Assembly: GCF_000241345.1 (NCBI RefSeq)
Contig: NZ_BAED01000028.1
Coordinates: forward strand, 23,166-87,165
Direction of reading: 5' to 3'
DNA: 64,000 nucleotides
From: Gordonia amarae NBRC 15530
GTDB taxonomy: Bacteria; Actinomycetota; Actinomycetes; Mycobacteriales; Mycobacteriaceae
This document shows, piece by piece, positions 1-10,483 of the stretch. How positions within the stretch are numbered: position 1 is the first letter of the stretch; each line of letters opens with the position of its first letter. The notes under the pieces were generated by a model, which was given only the letters and a program-made list of their open reading frames with translations, had not been told where the DNA came from and ran no database searches. Both the position numbers and the translations under genes were made by a program.

Positions 1-704
1 TGTTCTGCGTAGCCGGCGCCGGGGCGTCGACGCTCAGTTTCGTCCGGCTCGCCGCCGCGCTCGAACCCGACGTCGGCGTGTACTCGCTGCACGGGCGCGG
101 CCAGGAGACGCGGGGCATTCCCGAGCTGACCATCACCGGACAGGCACGCCGCCAGGTCCGCGAGATCCGCAAGATCCAGGCCGACGGCGTGTACCACCTG
201 ACCGGACATTCCTCGGGAGCTGTCGTCGCCCTCGAATGCGCACGGCTGCTGCGCGCCACCGGAGCCCAGGTGGCCCCGCTGGTGCTGATGGATCCACGGG
301 TACCGGCACGTTCGGCACCGGCGGTCCCCTCCACGACGCCGGCGGCACCGGCGCGGGCCGCAGCGAGGCCGCCGGTGCGCGAGCGACTACTCACCCACGC
401 ACGTGTCCTGGCCTGCGGAATCGTGCAATTCGACGTGAAGACGCAGCAGGACATCACCTGGGAACGCGGACGGCGCTCCCACGATCGCCACCGGCTGTGG
501 CCGTTCGATCACCCGATCACCATCGCCTTCAGCACCGAGTACACCGACCACAGCGATCAGTGGCGCCGGTTCACCTGCGCCCAGACGGATTTCGTCAAGA
601 TCTGCGAGCGGCACAACGACCCGCTGCGCGACACCTTCGTCGCCACGCTCTGCGCCGATCTGATCACCGAGCGCACCCTGGACAGCCTCAGCCACACCCC
701 ATGA
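1..704 (+). CDS. C-terminal thioesterase domain (5' part lies before the window)
   Basis: The frame is open from base 3 to the stop at 704, so this is the end of a longer protein or a thioesterase that starts just outside. The start shows FCVAGAGAS, the N-terminal strand and oxyanion-loop motif of type I alpha/beta-hydrolase thioesterases of NRPS/PKS enzymes. GHSSGA follows, with the nucleophile serine in a GxSxG elbow. The catalytic His is probably in CERHNDPL near the end. Such domains release the finished peptide or acyl chain from the carrier protein. It sits directly before the oxidase-FcoT-acyl ligase set and most likely terminates the synthetase of that pathway. Known INLP synthetases, as I recall them, end in a reductase domain, so a thioesterase would mean a different release chemistry. 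Whether it is fused or free-standing cannot be told here. Confidence 0.8.
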   Translation, partial: FCVAGAGASTLSFVRLAAALEPDVGVYSLHGRGQETRGIPELTITGQARRQVREIRKIQADGVYHLTGHSSGAVVALECARLLRATGAQVAPLVLMDPRVPARSAPAVPSTTPAAPARAAARPPVRERLLTHARVLACGIVQFDVKTQQDITWERGRRSHDRHRLWPFDHPITIAFSTEYTDHSDQWRRFTCAQTDFVKICERHNDPLRDTFVATLCADLITERTLDSLSHTP

Positions 705-767
705 CGGCCCTTTCGCACGCACCCTCCGGGCACCCGTGATCGGTTTGCAAAGAAATGGTAAATAGTG

Positions 768-786
768 TTAGCTAAGGCTTACCTAA
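768..786 (+). promoter_or_regulatory. IdeR/DtxR-type iron box
   Basis: The 19-mer TTAGCTAAGGCTTACCTAA matches the mycobacterial IdeR consensus (TWAGGTWAGSCTWACCTWA) at every position but the fifth. It is a near-perfect inverted repeat ending 21 bases before the ATG of the oxidase gene. A possible -35 (TTGCAA, 745-750) lies just upstream, so bound repressor would cover the -10 region. Iron-loaded IdeR normally represses from such sites, so the downstream operon should be induced under iron limitation. Confidence 0.85.
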
Positions 787-807
787 TACCATGAGTGATG
801 AGGCGTT

Positions 808-1686
808 ATGGAGTTTTCAACCGCATCGGCAGATCGGCTCGGCGTCACGGTTCGTGGACTGATTCCGCAGGTCGCCACCGACGATGACATCAAGCAATTG
901 CACGACGCCGTGTTCGAGCACAAACTGGTCATTCTCAAGAACCAGGACCTGCCCAGCGCCGACTACCTCGAGTTCGCCCGCCGATTCGGTGACGTGGTCC
1001 GCTACTACGAGCCGATGTATGAACACCCCGAACACCCGGACATCTTCGTCTCGTCGAATGTGCCGAAAGACGGCAAACAGATCGGCGTGCCGCGTACCGG
1101 AAAGTTCTGGCATTCGGACTACCAATTCCGGCCCGACCCGTTCTCCATCACCTTCATCTACCCGCAGGTGATACCGGCGAAGAACCGGGGCACGCACTAC
1201 ATCAACATGGCCGACGCCTACACCCGGCTACCCGAGGACCTCAAACGTGAGATCGAGGGCACCTACAGCGTTCACTCGGTCCGTAAGTACTTCAAGATCC
1301 GCCCGAGCGACGTCTACCGTCCGCTGAGCGAGGTCATCCGCGAGGTGGAGACCAAGACCCCGCCGCACATCTGCCCCACCGTCGTGAAGCATCCGCGCAC
1401 CGGGGAACCCGTGCTGTACATCAGCGAGGGATTCACCGTCGGGATCCAGGACGCCGACGGCAACGATCTGGGCGAGGACCTGCTGCAGCGCCTGTTCGAG
1501 GCCACCGGGCAACTCGACGACACCTGCTCGCAGCCCGGCACCCACCTGGTGACCCCGGAGCCCGGTGATCTGCTGATGTGGGACAACCGTTCGCTGATCC
1601 ATCGCGCGCTGCACACCCCGACGCCGGAACCGACTGTGTCGCACCGGGTCACGGTGTCGGACGGCGCGACCCTCCAGCCCGTCTGA
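808..1686 (+). CDS. ScoE/Rv0097-like non-haem Fe(II)/2-oxoglutarate oxidase (isonitrile-forming)
   Basis: This 292-residue TauD-family protein has the facial triad H102-x-D104 (in FWHSDYQF) and H265, and the 2-oxoglutarate-binding R280. Residues described for ScoE substrate binding (Y96, Y97, Y101, R157, K193, H299, as I remember the numbering) all fall on identical residues here at a constant offset of 30: Y66, Y67, Y71, R127, K163, H269. That supports isonitrile formation by oxidative decarboxylation of an N-carboxymethyl-3-amino acyl substrate rather than taurine or alkyl-sulfate oxidation. The ATG at 808 is preceded by GAGG and lies 21 bases behind the iron box. FcoT- and FadD10-like genes follow in the order of the mycobacterial INLP locus. 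The function is inferred from family and context. Confidence 0.88.
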   Translation: MEFSTASADRLGVTVRGLIPQVATDDDIKQLHDAVFEHKLVILKNQDLPSADYLEFARRFGDVVRYYEPMYEHPEHPDIFVSSNVPKDGKQIGVPRTGKFWHSDYQFRPDPFSITFIYPQVIPAKNRGTHYINMADAYTRLPEDLKREIEGTYSVHSVRKYFKIRPSDVYRPLSEVIREVETKTPPHICPTVVKHPRTGEPVLYISEGFTVGIQDADGNDLGEDLLQRLFEATGQLDDTCSQPGTHLVTPEPGDLLMWDNRSLIHRALHTPTPEPTVSHRVTVSDGATLQPV

Positions 1687-1768
1687 GAATCGCCCGCCTG
1701 ACCGGTGAGGCCGGGCCGGACGTCAACGTCTCCGGCACCCGGCCGCATCTCACGATTGGATCACCCAC

Positions 1769-2299
1769 ATGACCATGACGCTCCCCGAGCATCATCACCA
1801 ACCCTCCGACACTGAGCTTTTCACGCGGGTCATGGCGCCGTACGCCGCCAAACGGGCCATCTATCTCACCGGGCCGCCGGTGGTGACCATCGAGTCCGGA
1901 CACCTGTGCAGCACAGGCCGTTTCAGTATCGCCGAGCCGTGCTACATCGACGACACCGGCCACTTCAACGCCGCCGAGTTCATCATCTGTTACAACCAGC
2001 TGATGTACCACACCCTCGCGGTGGCGGTGCGTGACGAGCTGACGCCGCAGTTCGCGGCGTGGACGCTGGAGGACTACTGGGCCAAGCAGTTGCCCGACGT
2101 CCTCATCGTCGAGATGTCATCCAGGTTCACCCGGCCTATCGCGTCGCTGGCGTTCACCGGCACCTTCACGGTGACGTCGGTGATGGCGACCAGCCGGCTT
2201 CTGGTGCTGGACACGGAGATCGGTTTCACCGACGATACCGGCGGCCGGTGCTCGGGAACAATCCGGCTGGCCGTCGTGCAACCCCCGGTCAAGCAGTGA
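1769..2299 (+). CDS. fcoT: FcoT/ScoD-like hot-dog fold protein
   Basis: This 176-residue protein resembles M. tuberculosis FcoT (Rv0098). The conserved block reads GRFSIAEPCYIDDTGHFN and continues through CYNQLMY. Y59, N67 and N76 correspond to FcoT Y66, N74 and N83, the active-site residues as I recall them, at a constant offset of 7. In isonitrile lipopeptide pathways the homologue ScoD adds glycine across the double bond of an enoyl-thioester and releases the 3-(carboxymethylamino) acid that the ScoE oxidase then uses. FcoT was first described as a long-chain acyl-CoA thioesterase. The gene lies 82 bases after the oxidase, and its stop overlaps the start of the acyl ligase gene, indicating co-transcription. 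Confidence 0.88.
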   Translation: MTMTLPEHHHQPSDTELFTRVMAPYAAKRAIYLTGPPVVTIESGHLCSTGRFSIAEPCYIDDTGHFNAAEFIICYNQLMYHTLAVAVRDELTPQFAAWTLEDYWAKQLPDVLIVEMSSRFTRPIASLAFTGTFTVTSVMATSRLLVLDTEIGFTDDTGGRCSGTIRLAVVQPPVKQ

Positions 2300-3870
2300 C
2301 CGGCGTCGCCGAGCAGGCCTCGCCGGACCGGCTCTGGTTTCCCGAATGCCGCACCCTGGCAGGAACTCTCGCCTTTCACGCCGCCCGGATCCCTGGTCAC
2401 CCGGCGGTGGTGACGGCGGACTCGTCGGTCAGCTACCGCGAACTCGACGCGGTCAGCAATCGCCTGGCCCGCGCCCTCACCGACGCGGGCGCCGGTGCCG
2501 GCACCCGTATCGCGGTGATCGGGCACGAGAGCGCCCACTACTACGAGTTGCTGTTCGCCGTCGCGAAGATCGGTGCGGTGCTGGTTCCGGTGAACTGGCG
2601 ATTGTCGGCGCCCGAGGTGGCGCATATCCTCAGCGACTCGCAGGCCATGTTCCTGTTCGCCGACGGCACCGGCGGAGAGCTTCCCAGCACCGGATCCACC
2701 AGCGTCATCGGTTACGACACAGACTATTACGCCCGGTGGATCGACGGCTTCGACGATGCGCCGGTGGTCCCGGACACCTCCGAGACCGATCCGATCGCGC
2801 AGTTGTACACCAGCGGCACCACCGGTCTGCCGAAAGGTGTTGTGCTGCCGCAACGCAGCTTCTTCGCCATCGGCGACCTGCTCGCCGGGGCGGGCGTCGA
2901 CTGGATCGACTGGCACAGGGGCGATGTCAGCCTGATCGGGCTGCCCGGCTTCCACATCGGCGGATTGTGGTGGGCCATGCAGGGTTTCCGGTCGGGCATC
3001 ACCAATGCCGTGATGCCGTACTTCAGCGCCGAACACGCACTGGCGCTGTTCTCGCGGTATCAGATCACCACCGGCTGCATGGCGGCGGCCATGATCCAGA
3101 TCCTGCTCAGCGACCCATCGGTGTCCCGGCGCACCTTCGCCTCGCTGCGCAAGGTGATCTACGGCGGCTCCCCCATCAGCGAGGATCTGTTGCAGCGGGC
3201 GATGACGATCCTGCGGTGCGATTTCGCCCAGATCTACGGACTCACCGAAACCGGCAACACCGCGGTGTGCCTGCCGCCTGATCAGCACCGGCCGGGAACA
3301 CCACGGATGCGGGCCGCCGGACGGCCCTACCCGGGTGTGGAATGTCGCATCGTCGGCGACAACGGCGAGACGCTGCCCGTCGGCGCCGTGGGCGAGGTCC
3401 AGCTCAAGACCCCGGCGCGCATGCTGGAGTACTGGCGGCTGCCGGACGCCACGGCGGCCACCCTCGTCGACGGCTGGATCATCACCGGCGACGCCGGCTA
3501 CCTGGATGCCGACGGCTATCTGTACATCCACGACCGCATCAAGGACATGATCATCTCCGCGGGCGAGAATGTGTACCCCGCCGAGATCGAGAATGTGCTC
3601 GCCGGACATCCGGCGGTGCACGATGTGGCGGTGATCGGGGTTCCCGACGACCGGTGGGGCGAGGCCATCCACGCGTTCGTCACCGCGACCGCCGGTGCCG
3701 AGATCGACACCCGGTCGCTGGTGGAGTTCGCGTCGAACCGTCTCGCCGCGTTCAAATTGCCGGCGAAATATCACCTCGTCGATTCGATTCCGCGTAATCC
3801 CAGTGGCAAGATTCTGCGTCGTGAGTTGCGTGCCGAATTCTGGTCGGGCCGCGATCGTCAGGTCAATTAG
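2296..3870 (+). CDS. FadD10/ScoC-like acyl-AMP ligase
   Basis: I place the start at GTG 2296, which overlaps the fcoT stop (GTGA), giving 524 residues; longer frames upstream would run through fcoT. ANL-superfamily motifs are complete: the phosphate loop YTSGTTGLPKGV, YGLTETGN, the hinge region GDAGYLDADGYLYIHDRIKD, GENVYPAEIENVL, and the catalytic lysine in NPSGKILRREL. By analogy with FadD10 and ScoC it activates a fatty acid as acyl-adenylate and loads it onto an acyl carrier protein. The carrier (Rv0100/ScoB equivalent) is not found next to it. It is the third gene of the iron-box operon. Confidence 0.85.
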   Translation: MTGVAEQASPDRLWFPECRTLAGTLAFHAARIPGHPAVVTADSSVSYRELDAVSNRLARALTDAGAGAGTRIAVIGHESAHYYELLFAVAKIGAVLVPVNWRLSAPEVAHILSDSQAMFLFADGTGGELPSTGSTSVIGYDTDYYARWIDGFDDAPVVPDTSETDPIAQLYTSGTTGLPKGVVLPQRSFFAIGDLLAGAGVDWIDWHRGDVSLIGLPGFHIGGLWWAMQGFRSGITNAVMPYFSAEHALALFSRYQITTGCMAAAMIQILLSDPSVSRRTFASLRKVIYGGSPISEDLLQRAMTILRCDFAQIYGLTETGNTAVCLPPDQHRPGTPRMRAAGRPYPGVECRIVGDNGETLPVGAVGEVQLKTPARMLEYWRLPDATAATLVDGWIITGDAGYLDADGYLYIHDRIKDMIISAGENVYPAEIENVLAGHPAVHDVAVIGVPDDRWGEAIHAFVTATAGAEIDTRSLVEFASNRLAAFKLPAKYHLVDSIPRNPSGKILRRELRAEFWSGRDRQVN

Positions 3871-3873
3871 GCC

Positions 3874-5178
3874 GTGACCGACCGCGTCGTCGCCCCTACC
3901 GAACCTGCCGACCCCGCACCGGCCGTCCGGTCCCGTTGGCAGAGCCTGGAATTCAACTCGACGGCACTCATGGCGGCCGGGCTGATCAACAGCGCCCTGG
4001 GTCTGGTGTTCTGGGCGCTCGCGGCCCGCTTCTTCGTCGAGGCCGAAGTGGGCCGGGCCGGAGCCGTCATCAACACCGCGGTGATGTTGTCGACGTTCGC
4101 GAATCTGAGCCTCGGCGCGCTGTACGAACGGTTCCTGCCGCTCGCGGGACACCGGACGGGCGGGTTGCTGATCCGCGGCTACCTCGCGACCGGACTGTTG
4201 GCACTGGTGCTGGGCACGGTGTTCATCGCGGTCGGCCCCGCCGACGAGCTGTTCACGTCGTCGACGGGCAAGGCGATGTTCCCGCTGTGCGTGGCGGTGC
4301 TGGCCGCGTTCGCCCTGGCCGATTCGGTGCTGGTCGGGCTGCGCGTGGCGAGGTGGGCGGCGGTCAAGAACGTCTGTCTCGCCGTGCTCAAGCTCGCGAT
4401 CTTGTGCGGGCTCGGCCTGACCGTCGCCGGCGACGGTGGGTCGATGGCCGGGCACACCGCGATCGAGGTGTCGTGGGTGCTCACCGCGGCGGCCGCGGTA
4501 CTCGGCGTGCAGACGGTGGTGGTGATGGCGGTGCGCGCCCAGGCCCGCACCGAAGCGTCGTTGCCGGCGAACCGGGAGCTGCTGAGCTACTTCGCGAGTA
4601 CCTTCGGCATCTCCGCGCTGGCGAGCATCACCCCGCTGGTGCTGCCGCTGCTGGTGGTGGTACACGCGGGCGCCACCGAAACCGCGTACTTCACCGTGTC
4701 GTGGACCATCGTGTCGGCGATCCTGGTGGCGATGCTGATGGTGTGCGGACCGTTCATCGCCGAGTCCGCCGCGCACCCGGAACAGCTCGCGACGCTGCTG
4801 CGCAGGTTTCTGCGCATGTTCGGCCTGATCAGTGTCGCGGCGTCGGGCGCGCTGGGACTGGGCGGGCCGATCGCGCTGTGGCTGGTGAGTCCCGGGTATG
4901 CGGAGAACGCATGGGCGCTGATGCTGTCGGCCGCTCTGGTGCCGATCGCGAGTGCGCCCGGTGTGGTGTTCGCGTGTCTGTGCCGGGTGCACCGGACGAT
5001 GTTGCCGGCCGTGGCACTGCAGGTGGTGTCCACCACCGGCGTCATCGCGGGTTGTCTGTGGGTGATCCCGCGGCACGGCATCACCGGCATCGGCTGGACC
5101 TACGCCGTGGTCGAGACCGTCGGATCGCTGCTGATCGCCGTCCCGCTCTGGCGCAGGCTGCGCGCCGACCTCGGGTGA
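3874..5178 (+). CDS. MOP-superfamily (MATE/oligosaccharide flippase-like) membrane transporter
   Basis: This 434-residue, strongly hydrophobic protein has about a dozen predicted membrane segments, for example the stretches around residues 30-50, 110-130 and 380-400. The GTG start lies three bases after the acyl ligase stop, so it is translated from the same message. The segment pattern and the lack of nucleotide-binding motifs fit the MOP superfamily, which flips or exports lipids, polysaccharides and drugs. Family assignment is by overall character, not by a diagnostic motif. Position suggests export of the lipopeptide made by the preceding genes, and it occupies the place where the carrier protein gene stands in mycobacteria. 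This role is inferred. Confidence 0.65.
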   Translation: MTDRVVAPTEPADPAPAVRSRWQSLEFNSTALMAAGLINSALGLVFWALAARFFVEAEVGRAGAVINTAVMLSTFANLSLGALYERFLPLAGHRTGGLLIRGYLATGLLALVLGTVFIAVGPADELFTSSTGKAMFPLCVAVLAAFALADSVLVGLRVARWAAVKNVCLAVLKLAILCGLGLTVAGDGGSMAGHTAIEVSWVLTAAAAVLGVQTVVVMAVRAQARTEASLPANRELLSYFASTFGISALASITPLVLPLLVVVHAGATETAYFTVSWTIVSAILVAMLMVCGPFIAESAAHPEQLATLLRRFLRMFGLISVAASGALGLGGPIALWLVSPGYAENAWALMLSAALVPIASAPGVVFACLCRVHRTMLPAVALQVVSTTGVIAGCLWVIPRHGITGIGWTYAVVETVGSLLIAVPLWRRLRADLG

Positions 5179-5263
5179 CCCGCCGGAGAACCTGTCCATT
5201 CGGACACCGTTCGGGCTAACATCGCGCGCACACCTGTCGTTCGGCACCATCCGCACTCATCAT

Positions 5264-7762
5264 GTGAGAGTGTCGATGTCTCTTGCCGAGCTGCGCGGCG
5301 CCCAGGCGCTCAACCGGGCCACAGCCGGCCGCGGTGCCCTCCCCCAGGGCTGCGTTGTCGTGGGCGGCGCGGGCGCGGGTAAGACGACGGCGCTGGCAGC
5401 ACTTTCCGCTCGCCTCGACGGGCCGGTCGTGCGGATATCGGGCACCCTCGGCAGCCTGCGCCACGCATTCCCGGATCTCCCCTGCGACGAGGGCTCCGCG
5501 CGCTGGGCGGTGGCCGGCCGGCTACGGGCCGACGGTGCGACGCTTGCCGTCGATGACGCGCATCTGCTCGACGCCGAGTCGGCGGCTGTGGTGCACGCCC
5601 TCGTTGTCCACGACCGTATTCCGGCTTTCCTGAGTTGCCGCACCGAGATCCCGGAAAGTCCGGGGCCGACCGCGATCATCGCGCTCTGGAAGGACGGACA
5701 TCTGCCGCGTCTGGATCTGGCCGACCTCGCCGTCGACGAGGCCACCGACTATGTCCGGCACGCGCTCGGCCGGACTCCCACCGCGGCCGGCGTGGCGCGG
5801 CTGTTGCGCTGGTCGGGTGGCTGTGCCGCGGCGTTCGTGGAGGGTGTCGAGCTGTCGATCGAGCGCGGGTGCTGGGTAGGCGCCGGCGAGGTCGCGGTGT
5901 TCCGCTGGACGCCGGCGCTCACGCCGCGGCTGCGGGACCAGTCGTGCGCCGAGTTCGCGGCCCTGCCCGAGCGCGTCCGGCAGGTGGTGGCTGCCCTTTC
6001 GGTGGCCACGACGGCATCCGAATCCCATTGCGATGGAAGCATTCCCCTCGACGCGGTGCTCGCGGTGTGCCCGTTGGAGGACCTGGTGGCCGCCGAACGG
6101 TGCGGGGTGCTCGACGCCGACCGTCACCACGTGCGCCTGCGCAAACCGTATCTCGCGTCGTGGGCGGCGTCAGGAACGCGGGAGCTGACCGCGGCGACGT
6201 GGGCGGCGACGCTGGCCGACGGATGCCTGAGGGCGGCCCGCCGCACCGGGCACACCGCGCCGTCGCGTGACGAGGCCGACCGGATCCTGATTCTCGCCGG
6301 CGAACTCAGCAGGCTGACGCTGCAACCCGATTCCGCTGTGCTGGCCGCCGCGTCGGAGGCGGCGTTGCGTCAGGGTGAGCATCTCGCCGCGGTCCGGCTC
6401 GGCAGCGAATGCGCTGTCCGCCCGGAGTCCGTCGGCTGGGCCGCACTGCATCTTGCCGACGTCGGTACGTTGCGGGACCTGCTGGCCGCCCCTTCGCCCG
6501 GCTATCCGGCACTCGCCGCCGTCGCCGGCTGCGCGGAGGTATGGGGTGCGCGTGGTCCCGCCGAATTACGTGTTCTCACAGCCACTCCCGAGTCGGCGGT
6601 CAACAAGGCACTCGCCGCCGACCCGACAATGGGCACCTGGATCGCGGCGTTCTATGCCAACGCCTTCGCCGTCGCGGGCGATATCGATGCGGTGCGCACA
6701 ATCATGGCGCTCGTCGGACCGGACCGGGACGGACCGCCGCTCACCGATCCCATGTTGAGCCTGTACACCCGCGGTACCGAAGTTGTGGCGCTGCGCCTTT
6801 CGGGGGATGTGGCCCGCGCGTGCAGCGCCGCTGACGCATTGCTCCGCGACACCCGGACCTCGCCGCCACGTGTGCGCGCGATGGCCGAGCTGGTGGCGGC
6901 GGCCACCTTCGTCGAGTCCGGGCAGTTCACGCAGGCCCGTGCTCGTCTGCACGACGGTGCCGAGATCTTCGTCGACTCCGTGGGGCGGCACCTGTTCGGC
7001 GGCCTGAACGCCCGGATCGCGGCGATGGAGTCAGGCATTGTCGACGTCGGGTTCGCGACTGCGACCTCCGCCGTTCCGGGCGGCTCGGCGGTCCTGTCGT
7101 TCACGGCGATGGACACCGTGAACCGGGCGTGGGTGCTGGTGGCGGGCGAGCAGACCGACACCGCGGTCGAATTGTTGCAAGACGCCGCGCACGAGGCCGT
7201 CGCCAGTGGTGCGCCCGCGGTGGCGGCGGATTGCGGCGAACTCGCCACCCGGCTGTGCTCGCCGGACGACGCGTGTGTTCCGACCGCGCTACGCGCCCTG
7301 GCCCGGGAGCACAATCCGCTCAGCAGGTTCGGTCTGACGGTGCGGTACGCCGATGCCTGGCAGAACCGTGACGGTGAGGCATTACTCAGCATCGCACGGG
7401 ATTTCGAGACGGCTGGAAATCTGCCGACCGCGGCCGACGCCGCGGCCCAGGCCGCGCAGGTCTTCGAGGAGGAGCACGACGCCGAGCCGGCGGCTGGAGC
7501 CCGGACCTACGCCCGGAGGCTGGTGCGGCGGATCGGGCCGTTGAGATCGCCCGCACAGCAACGCATCGAGGCCGACAGCCGGTTGACCCACCGGGAACGG
7601 CAGATCATCGAACTCGTCAGTCAGGGCTTGTCCAATAAGGAGATCGCCTGCCGGCTCGAACTGTCGGTGCGGACCATCGAGGGTCATGTGCTGCGAGTGT
7701 GCGCCAAACTCGGCGCGCGGTCGCGCAGCGAGGCCGCCCACCTGTGGAGTCCGTCGGTGTGA
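5264..7762 (+). CDS. Large LuxR-family ATPase regulator (LAL type), first of a pair
   Basis: This 832-residue protein has a Walker A motif GGAGAGKTT at residues 34-42, an acidic Walker B-like [12 protein letters not shown], a long helical TPR-like middle, and a C-terminal LuxR helix-turn-helix ([20 protein letters not shown], then [20 protein letters not shown]). LAL regulators are ATP-binding transcriptional activators often found beside biosynthetic clusters. GTG 5264 is used here; an in-frame ATG at 5276 (MSLAEL) with GAGAG upstream is an equally good start. The 3' end overlaps the next regulator gene. It follows the isonitrile-type operon after 85 bases, so it may control that operon or the secreted protein downstream. 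Confidence 0.85.
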   Translation: MRVSMSLAELRGAQALNRATAGRGALPQGCVVVGGAGAGKTTALAALSARLDGPVVRISGTLGSLRHAFPDLPCDEGSARWAVAGRLRADGATLAVDDAHLLDAESAAVVHALVVHDRIPAFLSCRTEIPESPGPTAIIALWKDGHLPRLDLADLAVDEATDYVRHALGRTPTAAGVARLLRWSGGCAAAFVEGVELSIERGCWVGAGEVAVFRWTPALTPRLRDQSCAEFAALPERVRQVVAALSVATTASESHCDGSIPLDAVLAVCPLEDLVAAERCGVLDADRHHVRLRKPYLASWAASGTRELTAATWAATLADGCLRAARRTGHTAPSRDEADRILILAGELSRLTLQPDSAVLAAASEAALRQGEHLAAVRLGSECAVRPESVGWAALHLADVGTLRDLLAAPSPGYPALAAVAGCAEVWGARGPAELRVLTATPESAVNKALAADPTMGTWIAAFYANAFAVAGDIDAVRTIMALVGPDRDGPPLTDPMLSLYTRGTEVVALRLSGDVARACSAADALLRDTRTSPPRVRAMAELVAAATFVESGQFTQARARLHDGAEIFVDSVGRHLFGGLNARIAAMESGIVDVGFATATSAVPGGSAVLSFTAMDTVNRAWVLVAGEQTDTAVELLQDAAHEAVASGAPAVAADCGELATRLCSPDDACVPTALRALAREHNPLSRFGLTVRYADAWQNRDGEALLSIARDFETAGNLPTAADAAAQAAQVFEEEHDAEPAAGARTYARRLVRRIGPLRSPAQQRIEADSRLTHRERQIIELVSQGLSNKEIACRLELSVRTIEGHVLRVCAKLGARSRSEAAHLWSPSV

Positions 7763-10293
7763 GCCGGCAATGGCCGTACCTGCCGCGTTCTGCCGAGTCG
7801 GTGGCGATCCTCACGGCGCTGAACGACCGGCTGCCGGTGGTTCTCATCGGCCCGGCGGGTATCGGCAAGACGACTCTGACGCGGGCGGCGCTCACCGAGT
7901 CCGGGAGATCGGTCGGCTGGGTGATCGGGTCGGCGTCGGCGCGGGCGACCGCGTTCGCGGCGTTGACACCGATGGTGCACATCGACGGAACCGGTGACGT
8001 GCGTGGGGTTCTCGCCGCCCTGACGCAGCGGCTGACCGAGGACGATGCCGTGCTGGCTGTCGAGGGTGCTGATCAGCTCGACGTGGCGTCGGCGACCGTG
8101 CTGGCGCAACTGGTCCGGTCCGGGGACTGTCCGGGGATGGTGGTGATGACCCGTTCGCCCGATCTCGACGCGGTGGATCCCGGGCTGGTGTCGGCACTGT
8201 CGGCCGCCAGAGCAGAGCGCGTTGTGCTGCCGCGGCTTTCGGTGGACGAGGTCACCTCGGTGGTGGGCGATTTCCTCGGTGCGCCTCTCGATTTCGCCGA
8301 TATAGTGCGGATCCACGAGGCCTGTGCGGGCAATCCGTTCTATGTGCGGCACCTGGTCTCCGGGTCGGCGGCGGCAGGTGTGCTGGAACGCCGGGACGAC
8401 GGAACATTCGTCCTGGCAAGTGAGTTCACCGTTTCACCGGAACTCGATGCGATTGTCGGCGACAGCATCGATGCGGCCACACCGAATACCCGGAAGTTAC
8501 TGGAGTTCCTCGGGATTCTGGCGCCGCTGCCGGTGGCGACGGTGTCGGCGCTGGGTCTGGACGGCGCCGTCGAGGCGTCGCCGCCCGACCTGCTGGCCTC
8601 CGACGGCAGGCTCGTGTTTCCGGCGCACGCGATCATCGGCGATGTGATCCGCGGCAGGCTCGGGACGCTGCGCCGCGCGCAGCTGACCACCGAACTCGTC
8701 GCCGCTATGGACGCCACGGCATCATCTGCAGTCGAGGTGTTGCACCGTGCCCGGCTCGCCGACGACATCGGCCTCCAGTTGCCGGCACAGACCAACCTGG
8801 AGGCCGCGGCAACGGCTTTCAACCATGGTCAGTTCGAGCTGTCCGAACGGTTGGCGTTCTTGTCGGCCGCCGCGGATTCGTCACCGTTCGCGCGCTGCCA
8901 GCAGGTGCGGGCGGTGGCCGCACAGGGTGAGGGGATACGGGCACAACGCCTGCTCGACGAGATCGTCGTCGACGAACTCGATGAGGCCGGCCTCGCGACG
9001 TATCTGGTGACCTCATGCGTGCACTTTTCCACGGCACTGGGCGAACACGACAGGTCACTGGCACTGCTGGACACGCTCGGTCCCCGGATCACCCTGCCTC
9101 CGTTGCAGGGCGCCACGCATGCGATGCGGGCGATCATCATGCTCAACGCCGGTCGCCTCGCGGGCGCATTATCCAGTGCGCGAGCATGTTTGACCGGCGA
9201 TTGGGATGGCATGGTATGGGCCGCACTCGCGCGGTATGTCGAGGCCGAGATCCTTCGCAGGCTGGGCGAGACGCGAAGGCCCGTGGCGATCGCGGAGGAT
9301 GCGGTGCGATTATCGGAGGCGGCCGGTCCGCTTGTCGGCGTCGGTGCCATGCACACCGTGACACTCGCCCACTTGGCGCGCGGACGGCTCGATGAGGCTG
9401 GTGCGCTGGCCGATCGTTTCGCCGACAACGTGGCCCTCCAGTCACTGCCCCGGGCGGTGGCGTGTTCGACGCTGACGTTGGTGGCGATCGCCGAAGGCAG
9501 ATTCGGTAAGGCGCAGCGATTGGCGCTCGACAGCTTGCACGCACTCCCCGACAATGACCGCAGTGGTCTCGGCCGCGGGGTGGCAGCGTTGCTCTGTGGT
9601 ATCCGGGCGCTCTTCGGCGATGTCGAGGGCAGTCGCTGGGCCCGGAACCAGTGCGAAGCGGCAACGCTTCGCGTCGAGGGCTGGGACGAGGTGAATCTGC
9701 TGCAGTGTGAGGGCTTCGTACGCGCGGCGGGCGGTGAGATCTCGGCCCCGATCGCCGGATTCCGATCGGTGGCCGGGATCCTCTTCGCGCACCAGCAGAT
9801 CCACGATGGAATGAACTACCTGTACTGGGCGGTTCGTTTCGGAGATCGGGACGCGGCCCGCCAGCTGTGCGATAGCCGATACCGCGGGGAAGGAGTCATC
9901 GCCGATCTCATGGCGGCACATGCTCGCGCCTTCCTGGACTCGGACGCAGCCGGGTTGCGCGATGTCAGTGACAGTTTCGCCGGCCTCGGGTTCATCCCCT
10001 ATGCGGCCGATGCCCTGGCACACGCGATGGTGGCGTTCCGGCGCAATGGATCCCCCAGCAAGGCAGCCGAACTCGTGCCCCGGCTGGCCTGGCTACGACA
10101 AACAGCCGAGGACTTCCGGTCGCCCGCCATTTTCGCGGCTGAGGCCGGAGTCGTTCTTTCGCCTCGCGAACTGGAGATCTATTCGATGACCAGGGCCGGA
10201 CGCTCACGCGCCGACGCGGCACAGACACTGGGCCTGCAACCGTCGACGGTGACCGCCTACCGGTCGAGGATTCGCGAACGATTGAGTTCGTGA
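7759..10293 (+). CDS. Large LuxR-family ATPase regulator (LAL type), second of a pair
   Basis: The start is taken as GTG 7759, overlapping the stop of the preceding regulator (GTGA), giving 844 residues. The N-terminus carries Walker [11 protein letters not shown] (residues 31-40) and a Walker B-like [13 protein letters not shown]; the middle is helical and TPR-like. The last 60 residues form a LuxR-type HTH ([20 protein letters not shown], then [15 protein letters not shown]). It shares architecture with its neighbour but is clearly diverged, so this is an old tandem pair probably made from one transcript. The signal sensed is unknown. Confidence 0.83.
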   Translation: MSRQWPYLPRSAESVAILTALNDRLPVVLIGPAGIGKTTLTRAALTESGRSVGWVIGSASARATAFAALTPMVHIDGTGDVRGVLAALTQRLTEDDAVLAVEGADQLDVASATVLAQLVRSGDCPGMVVMTRSPDLDAVDPGLVSALSAARAERVVLPRLSVDEVTSVVGDFLGAPLDFADIVRIHEACAGNPFYVRHLVSGSAAAGVLERRDDGTFVLASEFTVSPELDAIVGDSIDAATPNTRKLLEFLGILAPLPVATVSALGLDGAVEASPPDLLASDGRLVFPAHAIIGDVIRGRLGTLRRAQLTTELVAAMDATASSAVEVLHRARLADDIGLQLPAQTNLEAAATAFNHGQFELSERLAFLSAAADSSPFARCQQVRAVAAQGEGIRAQRLLDEIVVDELDEAGLATYLVTSCVHFSTALGEHDRSLALLDTLGPRITLPPLQGATHAMRAIIMLNAGRLAGALSSARACLTGDWDGMVWAALARYVEAEILRRLGETRRPVAIAEDAVRLSEAAGPLVGVGAMHTVTLAHLARGRLDEAGALADRFADNVALQSLPRAVACSTLTLVAIAEGRFGKAQRLALDSLHALPDNDRSGLGRGVAALLCGIRALFGDVEGSRWARNQCEAATLRVEGWDEVNLLQCEGFVRAAGGEISAPIAGFRSVAGILFAHQQIHDGMNYLYWAVRFGDRDAARQLCDSRYRGEGVIADLMAAHARAFLDSDAAGLRDVSDSFAGLGFIPYAADALAHAMVAFRRNGSPSKAAELVPRLAWLRQTAEDFRSPAIFAAEAGVVLSPRELEIYSMTRAGRSRADAAQTLGLQPSTVTAYRSRIRERLSS

Positions 10294-10483
10294 GCAATGA
10301 TTCAGATTGTCGCTCAAAGGGTTACATTTCACTTCCTTAACTTCGCACACGACCACCGGCGACCAGCAACAATGCCTGACTGAGTAGTGATTGCACGGAA
10401 GTAGGTAGTCGAGTGAGGTACCGGGCGCACTCCCGGAACGACGATCGTTGACGTGTTCGGTTGTCCAAAGCCTGGAGTGTCCC

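Noticed and set aside
2074..5256. 1060-residue open frame on the minus strand across the FadD10-like and flippase genes
   Set aside because: Arg/His/Gly-rich composition typical of antisense frames in GC-rich DNA; the plus-strand genes have clear family motifs.
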